Of a DNA stretch of 64,000 nucleotides, positions 1-10,400 are shown in pieces; within the stretch, counting starts at the first letter, position 1, and each line of letters begins with the position of its first letter. Source of the stretch: Elgaria multicarinata webbii (Eukaryota; Chordata; Lepidosauria; Squamata; Anguidae); the NCBI RefSeq assembly GCF_023053635.1, contig NC_086175.1, forward strand, positions 22,050,740 to 22,114,739, read 5' to 3'. The notes beneath the pieces are model-generated. The model had not been told where the DNA came from. It worked only from the letters and a program-made list of their open reading frames with translations, and made no database searches. The translations under genes were made by a program, and so were the position numbers.

Positions 1-182
1 ACTTCAGAAACAGTTCACATGCTTGTATACAGTGGTTCTAACTAATGTGGACCTTGGGAATATTTTTTTTAAAAAATCATTCCACACCCCCATTTTTTTC
101 AACAAAGGGGTTTTACAGAGCAAATAAGCTCTCGTAGCAAGCAAGATGGCATTATGGGTAGTGACTATTGCCTCAAATGCAA

Positions 183-300
183 CCTTCCCCAACCTGGTGC
201 TCTTCAGATGTTTTGGACTTCAACTGTCAAAAGCCACAGCCAGCATAGCCAATCCTGGGAGTTGTAGTTCAAAACCTCTGGAGAACACCAGGTCAGGGAA
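183..300. repeat. Short palindromic MITE-like repeat (ACAACTCCCAG family)
   Basis: The stretch starts near CCAACCTGGTGCTCTTCAGA and ends near CTGGAGAACACCAGGTCAGG, which are imperfect inverted repeats. Between them lie inverted pieces of the kind 'GGACTTCAACT...GGAGTTGTAGTTC'. Similar units occur here near 14.45, 19.7, 20.05, 21.4 and 39.95 kb. The family is common in amniote genomes and looks like a non-autonomous DNA transposon; the superfamily is not decidable here. Confidence 0.6.
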
Positions 301-799
301 GGCTGTTCTAGTGATTGCTTATGTTCTTTTGGAGATGCCTGAAATTAAAGTAAGTGGCTAATACTAGCTTTGTATTGCTGCTAGGGTTACCCAGTTGCTG
401 CAGGGCTAAGGACCAAACAGCCATCACTTCTGATCTTGCTAACTGACCCCACAATCATTTTTTAAAGGGACCTACATAGTGGCATTCTTCATCACATGGA
501 ATATTTGACCCTAGTCAAACAACAGTTGGCCAACTGACCAGTATGCCAAATTTAGGAATCTGAATTCATTCTTTTAAAATCAGAAATAAAATACCTCCAT
601 TATTCTTGCACAAACGTTTTTTTAAAGAAAATCTATGGGGAGTTTACAAAAAATCCCTAACATTCTTAATAGGAGTACCATTAATTTCAGGAGTACCATA
701 AAAATCACTATTTATTAAATCTTAGATCCCATCTTATAATCAAATGATCTCCATCCAAGGTAGTTTACAGCAGATTAAAACAATGCAATATCGCTCCAG

Positions 800-932
800 C
801 TGTCGATCTACACCAAGCAGTCTATAACACTTTCAAAATGGTATGAAAACGGTATATGTAATGTGTCCTGGGCCTGAACAGTTGTCATAACCATTATAAA
901 CCATTATAAGCAGTAGTGTAGATCCCGCCCAG
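800..932. repeat. Palindromic MITE (GTAGATC-ended family), copy 1
   Basis: The ends are inverted: GATCTACACCAAGCAGTCTATAA on the left and CAGTAGTGTAGATC on the right. The inside carries 'GTGTCCTGGGCC'. A second copy in the opposite orientation lies at 11.0-11.14 kb. It is a non-autonomous DNA transposon by structure, class not determined. The rest of 301-1600 shows no gene or recognisable element. Confidence 0.6.
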
Positions 933-1614
933 ATAGAACACAGCAGCTCTCAGTTCAACTTTTGCTAGTGGGGTAGAAAATACATGTGTATGAAAGCCTC
1001 TTCCTAGCTCTCTTGTATTACTCTTGTTGGCCTTATTGGGCCCATGGCAAGTACATATGAAATTCCACAGAAGCATGCTTCCAAGTAGGCCAAGATACAA
1101 TTGTCTTGGAGATATTTTCCTCAGCCAGGTAAAATGAAACTCAGTTCTGAAACAATCTTTTAGTGGATGCGCAATAAGATGCTGGGGAAAATCATTATTA
1201 ACGCCTACCCACCCACCCCTGGTGATCCTACCACTTGATCTGTCAAAAGGACGAAGTATAAAAAAGTGCACATCCACATGAACTAAAACTAAACAAAAAA
1301 TAAATCATAGCAACAATAGGTCATAATTTTGTCTCTTAAAAAAGCAGGGATTAAGTACATATTCAGATGAAAAACATTAAAGTGCTATATTAAACAAATT
1401 CAAAGAAAATCTGCATACTCAAAGTGATTTTTCAGTCACAAAGCTCTGCAAAAACCATGCATCTTTTATATTCAGATGTTCCATCCACTAAGCAAGGTTT
1501 CTAACAATTATAGACTTAAATAGCTCATTGTAATTTATACATTTGGTGCACAGACAATAATAAAAATAAATACATTTTCTAATTACAAGAGGATCCTACA
1601 ACCCAAATATAAAA

Positions 1615-1620
1615 TTTATT
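1615..1620 (-). terminator. FBXL3: Candidate FBXL3 polyadenylation signal AATAAA
   Basis: Canonical hexamer on the minus strand about 2.2 kb beyond the stop codon. Use of this site is an inference from spacing. Confidence 0.4.
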
Positions 1621-2817
1621 CACAAGGCAAGTTTTATCTTTGATAGAATGTGTGTATGTGAAATTTATAATTTTACTCCATATTTTCTCCATGTTATTTT
1701 ATGATCTACATGTTGAGTCTTTGAGAATTATTGTAAAATGCTGAAATTAGTACAAATAAACACATACAAAGACAGCTGACAAAAACTATCCAATTGATTC
1801 AGTAATTTGCTGGAGAAAATTGTTATTCCTAGAGTCTGCAACAAATTTTACAAAAACATGTTTCTGTTCAATTACTAAAGGTCTTCAGTAGACTCCTTAA
1901 TGCTTCATCTTAAAGAGGTTAACATTTTTTTTACAACATTTTCCGAACTATAATAATGTAAAGATACAAAACTTCCCTTTTCATATTGTTCCACACTAAG
2001 CTTGTGATAACAAGAGGAAATGTTTTCATGGTAAATTTTCTTCTGCAGATGAATAAGAGAGAATGTACCACATCCTGAATTTCTTTAGCTAACTATTTTT
2101 GAAGTATTTAATGAAAAATCTTCTTTTAAAAAATAAATAAATCCACAAATCCTCCATATAGCCAAATCTCTCCTCCTGCTGCTATATGAAAAAAAAATCT
2201 TTGAAACTTGTTGGGGGGGGGGGGTGGATTTCAGAAAACAGTTTGTCATGTAGTGCAAAGAAAGATTGATGTTTGATGAACATGTCTAAAGTCCATTTTA
2301 GGCTGATGGAACTTGATCCTAACCATTATCAGGAAGGTTTATGGTTCTTCTTAGACTAGGAATCCAAGAACTACATGTAGTTTTCTGCAAATGCAAGAAA
2401 ATTCATTCAGCCACCCATTTCTTGATGCAACACTAAAACAACTGCCTTAGACTGGAACTCTTTAGAGCTAGCCAATTGTAAGGTAGAGCTTTTGTATTTC
2501 ATTAGGCATGAGGGGCAGTTGCCATGAAGGAACAAGATGAACTTCCCAGTGCATGTACCTCTCTAAAACCTAGCCTTGATCAAAGCTGCTCTCTTGCCAT
2601 CAGATATGAAAGACACCAGCTGTCCAAGCAGAAAACTAGCACCTCCCCATATCTTACTTGCCATTTTCCCTTTTAGTACCCATGGGATTCAGCAATCATT
2701 ACTTTTTCCTTTACATTGCAATCCACTTACTACATGCAATATTTCTGTATGAGCTTTTCACTTCCTTAACTGAAAAACAAAGCACTCATAAAGATAATGC
2801 TGCAAAACATCTAGACC

Positions 2818-3001
2818 TTGTTCAGAAGACACACTAAGCCATGGTAGTTAAGCATTTTGAGCTAAACATTTTGGCTTACCGTGTCATGTGAACCATTCTT
2901 CACCATGGTGGCTACATAACCATGGTTTAAACATGCTCATTAACCATTTACTGCAAAAGGGTTAGCGGCCTAACCATGGCTTAGCATGTTGTCTGAACAG
3001 G
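2818..3001. repeat. MITE 'GTTCAGA...TCTGAAC', copy A
   Basis: About 184 bases with inverted ends: GTTCAGAAGACACACTAAGC at the left and GCTTAGCATGTTGTCTGAAC at the right. The middle carries the mirrored words 'CCATGGTGGCTACATAACCATGG'. Two further full copies are at 19.21 and 25.98 kb. It has no coding capacity and looks like a non-autonomous DNA transposon. This copy lies inside the inferred FBXL3 3' UTR. Confidence 0.75.
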
Positions 3002-3808
3002 TCAGTCACCTTTGGTTAGCTATCACCAAAGTATAGGATACTTCTCCCAGAGTACTTTAACTTCCTGAGCTTTGGTAATACATTAAAATAGCGTTATATA
3101 TGGGTGTTAAGTGTTAAATTTACATTTTAAAATTGCGAAGTTCAGAGAAAAGTTGAGAGAACATATTGCTAATAGTGTAAAGCCAGTAATATTTTCTGGA
3201 GCGTTTTAATAAGCACCGAACAAATACTTACATTTTCTACATACAAATATATCCAACTAAGTTGCTCTATTCCTCTGTCTTTATAATTTATCAAAAGATG
3301 TCAAAGCCTACAGACTATTGTATGTAACCTCAAATTAGGATTCTGTCTTCTAAGCACTTGATGGTTACACTGCCCAGGTACTTTTAGTAAGTCCAGGAAT
3401 CTACAATAAAAGGGATCTTTCTTCCTTGCAAATTGTATTTCAGTCAGTCACTTCAATCAGGGAACTTAAATCAAAGTATCAGGCTAAAATACGGTAATTT
3501 ATCAGAGCAAAGTTTGGAATGACAGCATCTGAATAACTCAACTCATAAGTTTCTACATTTGGAGTCAGTGTCAGTGGAAAAAGAGTGAACTATAAAAGGT
3601 TTTAGATGGACAAAGTTTTCAAAACATCCTCATTCCCTCCCCCTCCCTTAAACCTGGATTTTAGAAACCACTATTAAATAGTACATCAATTGTCTGGGTC
3701 CACTTTACAAACTCTATAGTATTAAATAAGCTTATATGCTTAAGTTGCAACACTGTGTGCTCAAAATGTTAAGGTGCTGTTTCATACGTCTTGCCATCTT
3801 CAGAGACT

Positions 3809-4452
3809 CTACCATGTGGGCATCATGTCTGGAAACCAAACTCTACCAAGATGTTTTGACACTTCCCAATGAATCTGCTCCAAGCTGTACTTCTGGTCAG
3901 GAATCAATACTTCTTCCATTATAGACAGCTGAGATAAGCGACCACCACACATCTTCACAAACTCCACAAAGGCACTGCAGGAGACTTCACATTCTCCAAG
4001 ACCAATAGCTGACAGATTCTTACAGCGCTCTGCAATGCAAATCAACTCCTCATCTAGTGGCTGTAATCCATTGGCACACACCACCAGTTCAACTAAGCGA
4101 GGGCATGTCATTCCGACCCGGCCAAGTACATCTTTGCTGACTGACCTCCCAAAATAAAGGTGAGTGACAGGTGTTTCATAACGGAAGAATGGATCAAACT
4201 CTTCTTCATATAAGAAAAAATACATGACTAAATTCACTTTGGGAGAATGTCTGATGAAAGCATCCCAACTGCTTTTCTCAATTGTGTGGAAGTGTGTCTG
4301 TCCAGGATTTTCACTGACTACATCGACACGCAAGTGTTCTAATCTGACATGTTTTTCCGAAGACAAAGCAAGGAGGAGCTCATCACTCAGCAGATGGTAA
4401 TTCAATGCCAGCTCACGTAAACCATGGCACTGATCAGCCACACAGAGGATAC
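3809..4452 (-). CDS. FBXL3: FBXL3 exon 5 (last coding exon)
   Basis: Begins after TTTCTCAAG with GTATCCTC, completing the split Gly of '[11 protein letters not shown]'. It encodes most leucine-rich repeats and the C-terminal tail ending FPDMMPTW, then TAG. The match to known FBXL3 is near-identical by recall, so the exon is under strong constraint. Confidence 0.97.
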
Positions 4453-7400
4453 CTTGAGAAAAAAATGGAATATGAGAATGTGAATTCACATCCAGCCTGT
4501 CATAGGAATGAAACATTCTATCACATAACTGGAAAACATCCCCCCCTAAAGTTAACCTCAAATATGTAAACTAGATACTTAATCATTTAAAGAAAAACTC
4601 ATGCTGTATAGGTTTCCTCGCCTGAGATAACAAAGTGACCTGAATGCTAACATGGCAATTAATATAACATATCTATGCCTTAACAACATAGTATATTTTC
4701 TCTTTATTGTACATCCATTAATAAGAACAAAAAGAAATATAGAAACCTAGAGGATGTCATTTATGAAATAGTTTTTAAAACACTGCTTACACCAAATATT
4801 TTTAAAATGGGAGCATTCATACAGGATAAATGTTTTGCTAACATGCAGGTCATGTGCTGTGGAAGTGATTAAAGCATATCTGCTAGCCAGAATTTCAGTA
4901 AACTTCCAAGATGATGCATACTGCTAACTGGGACAAGGAAGCAGTGAGCTCATACACACATTGTGTTTTTTCCCTTCATTTTCAGAAAGGAAAATCACTG
5001 GAAAGAGATCCTGCCAGATATTTTAATATCACACGTCCATATTTATATATATAAAAAATCTAATTCAGCTAGCTAGTTTCTGGGAACATGATAATACAGC
5101 ACCCTAATATTTATTTTTTTATTAATATTTGTATACTGCTTTACTTGCTAAAACAAGCGTCAAGTTGAATGTTTACTACCTCCAGTCGGAATGTATGGAA
5201 CCAGAAGGGGCCTTCTCTTGATTTATTATTTACTAGCTGTACCCTGCCACGCGTTGCTGTGGCTCAGTCTGGTTAAATTGAAAAGAAAGAAAAGACAAAG
5301 CGGATGTTTCTACTATGTTTAATTTCACAATGCTTGTGGATATACAATATTTTTAGTTGTTCCATTGTCTGTGTAGATATACAGATTGTCTGGTTTGCCG
5401 ACTCTAGAACACGCAACATATAATTGTCCATGTGAGAAGCAATCTGTGTCTAGATCTAAACCGCACAATTCTAAAGATTGGCCCTGAGCTTTGTTGATGG
5501 TGATTGCAAACACCAATCGAATTGGGAATTGCAATCTCTTAAATTGAAATGGCATATCTGTTGGAATCATAGGAATGCGAGGAATGAGGACATCTTCACC
5601 TTTGAAAGGTCCTGTCAAGATTGTTGCTTCTATGACCTATAAGAGCAAATAGGAGAGAACATGCAAATAGGAGAGGAGGCAGAGGCAGTGGACTGGCCTA
5701 CTGGTTGGCGATGTCACAATCATCAGCAGGACTGGTTTTGAGGAGGCCTATTTCTTCGATTTTAAGACAAACCTTTGACCCCATATAGAACATAGTTACA
5801 TAACAACGCTCGCATATTCAAATGCAACTTTGTGTCAAAATTTCAAAGCAATCGGTGAAGAACTTTTGGAGATATAACGTCTGTTTCGAACGAACATTTA
5901 CATTTTTATTTATATAGATTTGTTAAACTGATATTCCATCTTTCTACTATATAAACTCTCAAGGCAGATAATAAAATATCAGACAAAATATGAAATTATA
6001 ATGAAAACATAAAAGCAATTCATTTTAAAATAGGGTATTTTTGTAAATGATAACTTAAGCTGAATCACTTCATGCCTTTAATTTTGTAAATACAAAACCA
6101 AGTAAACTCCCACCTCCTGCCAGTTTTGGTGGATCTCCCACATACAGAGCTACCCAATTTAGTATGGTCCCAGTGACAAAATGATAATGTAAGTTATTGT
6201 TTATATGTGTATATTTAAGTGTTTGGTTCAGGTTTGGATTTGCTGTGGCCAATTCTTTCGTTTTCAGGAAAGTAAGTGGGTGGGTGTGAATGGTGTCATC
6301 TGATTGGTTGGTTGATTTGAATGGAGAGAGAGGAGGGGGAGTGAGAGGACAATTTGACAGTTAGCTAGATTTAGTCAGAGTTGGAAGTCAGTTAGGGTTA
6401 GGGAGTTAGTGAGAGTAGGAGTGAGTGAGGTTTGGTAGAGGCTTGTTTCAAGATAATATTAGGAAAGTGGGGTTTTAGGATTTGGAGGTGGTTAGTATTT
6501 CCAGAGAGGTAGATGTATGTGGATAAAGCAGAATAATCTTTAAAGTGTCTTTTAAAATCTACTTTTATATGAATAAACTTTATTCTTATTTTGTTTAACA
6601 ACTACGTCTGCTCAGTCATATGCGCTACTTCAGATGCACAATACACACGCACACTCACACACAAAGGTTTATTATTATTCCCTCATTCTTTTAGAAGATA
6701 AAGAATAGGGTGGTGGCAGCGAAGGAGAAGTTTAATAATAGACTTTTAATAATAATAGACTTTTAATAATAGAAGTTTAATAATAGACACCGAAGGAGAA
6801 GTTTAATAATACAGAGGCTGCTGACGCCACAGTCCCCAACCCTCTATACAATGTTTTCAGAAGTATGGAAGGGGATGCCACCCAACTAGCACAATCCAGA
6901 CAAAAGCAAGCAATTTTAAGCCCTTTTGACTTAAGTGGGAAAATTAAGCATGCATCTGATTTTGCACAAGATTTGGAATCATTTTAAATCATTGGGATTT
7001 ACTTAAAAAAAAAAAAGGTTTTTAATGTGATTCAACCTACACCCAACTACGAAACACAAAGTGACACAAGTCAAATGTATGTATCTTGGCTTATTAAGCC
7101 ATGTGTTCCATACCCATGGTACACTTTCCGTCTTTTCTTCATACCATTATTCAATACCTTCCTTGCACACTTCAGTATTTCCACAGTTTACCATTATGTC
7201 CAAACTAGGAAACTATGGTTACCAGGATTAGAACAAAGTAGGATCGTAAACCAATTCAAAACATGGTTTGAGATCCTAATTTGTTTCAGTCATGGTAACA
7301 ATAGTTTCCCAGTTTGGACACAATAAGAAAATATTATGTATCCAGGAAGTGTTGAATTGCAGAACACAAAGGAAAAAGAGATGGGATGACACGAGGATGG

Positions 7401-10400
7401 AGCATATGGGCACAAAGCTCATGCATATCTTTGCATATAACTGCATGTGTCTAGTGAAGCAACATGAAAAGTCATAATGGTCATTTTGCTTTTTCATAGG
7501 ACAGCAATATTATATGAAAAGTTCAATGGTCATCTGAACTTTTCATATAACTTCTACCTCAAACCAAGGCCACCCATAACAGCGTACTGTCAGTCAGGGA
7601 GCTTAACTCGACTGAAATCAATGGGATTAAAAACATTTGTACACGAGTACCGTGGATTGCTTTAGGGTGCTCATTTACAGAGATAACAATATTACTGTTC
7701 ATAGTTTATTATAATACATATATCATATAATACTGATATAAATAAATGCAACGAAGGGGAAAAGTCACATAATTCTAAGCTATCTAAAGCTGCAGATACA
7801 GGGTAGTCAATAAACACACATGTAGATGTTTGTTTAATCAGACAAGCTACTTCAAGATAATCGCTCACAGATAATTCTAAGAGCAAGCTCACCTGCTGGA
7901 GAAACATGAGGACAACTGCTCATCTTTAACAATTTCAGGGTATCACGGTTGTTAGCCACTAGTACTTTGAGAGATGGATCATCTACTGGTGTATCATCTA
8001 TCTTAAGTGAAGAAAGGGATTTGGAGTTTACAAACACCACAGTCAGGGCAGAAATAAAGTGTGACTGTAGAAAGGAGAAAACAGTGAAATCAAGAAGTGA
8101 AACTTAATACCTTTCATCCATAGCAGAAAACCTGGACAACTGTTTAAATTTTTGAGCAAGCAACATCTTTTTAAGCCCTTTCTGAATTAAGTGCACAGAG
8201 CTGAGACAGACTAGTTCCTGGTCAAATATTCCAAGAAGCCTATGGCAGCTCACCTTGCCCCTCCATTATAATATCTTTTGTTAGCTAAACAAGAGTAAGA
8301 GCAGCTTGCATTTGCACCTATCAGTGGCAAACCTAGCAGCATAGCAAAGATTTTCCCATTCATTACCTGCTGACACTGCAAGCATGTCCAAACATGAACA
8401 CAAGCTGTCATTAGTGGCAAAGGCCATTGTCTAATGTGTAGTGTCAGCATAGGACAGGAGACCTAGCTTCAAATCTTCACTCAGCCACGAAGTTCGATGT
8501 TAGGCCAATCACTCACATTCAGTTATAATTTAACAATGGTATAGATTGGTTTTCTCTCCAAATGCATGGGGTAGTGTCGTATAGATTTGATGAAGCCAAT
8601 TCCATTTTTGCCAGTAAACTCAAGGATCGGTGTAGTTGGTGAAACAGCCAAACACAGTCTATTTAGCAGTCACTGCTAATCTTTCCATGCATGCATATGC
8701 ACGCATGTGCACGTGCGCGCACACACAAGCTGCATCAGGAAATAACAATAACCTATTGTTTATTATTCTGTGAATGAATCTCAGTCCTGTGCATTCTCTG
8801 CTCCCCTCTCCTGCTCTAGTGAGGATATTAGGAGATCAGAGTCTTTTGTTTCCTTATGGAAACAGGGCAACTTTAAACCTTCATTTATGAGGCTAGCTTA
8901 TTTCAATAAACCATAGTTAAGATTAACCATAGTTTACAATGCTAAATTGTGGTTAACTGAAAATGGAAGCAAAGGCTTCTGAATTCCTCCTCATGGCCAT
9001 GACAGAAGACAAGGGAGGGGAAGCACTCGTTCATGTAACAATAAACCATAGTAAACAACAGTTTTATAACAGCATACCATAGTTTATTGTTACATCCAAA
9101 TGCATCCATACACTGCACAAGAGAAAAGAGAACATGCAGATGCAGCAGTTATTACAGTAGGTTGATTCCTTCCCTCCATGGAACTACAGCACACTGCAAT
9201 GGCAGCTGCCAGTTCTATGCCACAGGAGAGAAAGGAGAGGAGAGGAACATGCATTTTCTACTTGGCTGCTTATCTCAGGCAAGTGAGCTCGGAGAGAAAT
9301 CTTTCAAGATTTTGCGAGTGCAAGACTGAAGGCCTAGCAAGACACACACCAACAGATTGAAAGGAAAAGGGCCTGGGCCACTGGAGCTCACTGCATGGAA
9401 AAGTATCAGTTTTTCAGTATGATTAATACCTTTGGTAAATCCATGAAGCTTGGTCGAGCAGTGGAAATTAGTCCAAGTGTTTTTAAAGAACAGTTCACAA
9501 GCTGTGATAAGATATCACAAGCTGCTTCAGCTGATTCCTTGCTGCTGTCCACCTTAAACAGGAAAGAAACAGTCAATGGATGCAAATATCACTTCAAAAC
9601 CTGAAATTTTTCTAAACTGTTTAAAATATTTGAACTCCATTAGAAATAAAAATACTAATTTTGATTCTACTATGACAAATTGGATAAGAAGAACATCTCC
9701 ATTTTAGATCACACCGTTTCTGAATGTCAGCTAAAGGATGATGCATTTGTTGCCATGTCTAAGAAGACGGAAGTAGGATCTGGAAAAAAATGCAGTGCTC
9801 CTAAAAGGAGTGTTCATGTTCATGGTTCTAGCCAACCATTCCACTACCCACCCGCTCTCTGGGTTCCATTCTTCTCCTACACTTTACATTCTGTAGCTAG
9901 TGAACTATTCTCCTTGTGTTGTTTTTGTGGGTAAAGGGTTCCTACTTAGGTTTTCCTAAAGGTTTTCTATACCTCTACAAGCCTAGGGTTCCTCCAAGCA
10001 TACTGATATTTCCTTCTTGTTTCTCAGTAGCACCGTTTTGGCTACAACACAGGCAGAACTCAATTCCTGTGAAAGAAGTGACAAACTGTAACCAACCAAG
10101 GAAAACACCTTCTCACAGACAATTAGTTTATGCTATGCTTATAATAGAATCTTTACTAGTAGCTCTCAAGAACTAAATTGCGGGCTTGCTGACATCTTGA
10201 CTGAAAAAATTACTTATTTCTCACTTTGTAGTAGAGGTTAGAGCATATGGATTTGTCCTGCAATGAGCAATGTGTGAAATAGAACCTAGATTAACATGTA
10301 ATGCTACATCATGGTTTGGAAACATTGCAAGAATGAGTCTTGGGTTCAAGCACTCCAATCTTTCTTCTCCCTCCTTTCCTTGTGTATTCCGATTGGTGTT

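Larger units (their letters stand above)
1600..3808 (-). other. FBXL3: FBXL3 3' UTR (extent inferred)
   Basis: This AT-rich stretch follows the FBXL3 stop codon on the minus strand without any coding frame. A minus-strand AATAAA lies at 1615-1620 (read as TTTATT on the plus strand), giving a 3' UTR of about 2.2 kb, close to the size I recall for mammalian FBXL3. Another AATAAA at 711-716 would give a longer form. The end is inferred, not seen. A MITE copy interrupts the UTR at 2818-3001. Confidence 0.5.
4453..7892 (-). other. FBXL3: FBXL3 intron 4
   Basis: GT-AG intron between the exons at 7893 and 4452. It holds a short LINE-tail-like piece near 5105-5150, a two-ended Helitron, an LTR-like stretch, a TAATAA-rich tandem repeat, a palindromic MITE and a perfect hairpin, each listed separately. 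Nothing else is recognisable in 4453-5100. Confidence 0.85.
8065..9429 (-). other. FBXL3: FBXL3 intron 3
   Basis: GT-AG intron. It contains an alternating purine-pyrimidine stretch (8690-8727) and palindromic repeats around 8.89-9.1 kb made of 'AACCATAGTTTA' words. No coding sequence is recognised. Confidence 0.85.

Noticed and set aside
3736-3924. Plus-strand frame antisense to the FBXL3 last exon
   Set aside because: Shadow of the real exon on the other strand.
6729-6812. Spaced repeats checked as a CRISPR array
   Set aside because: Units are contiguous, AT-rich and irregular without spacers, in a vertebrate intron.
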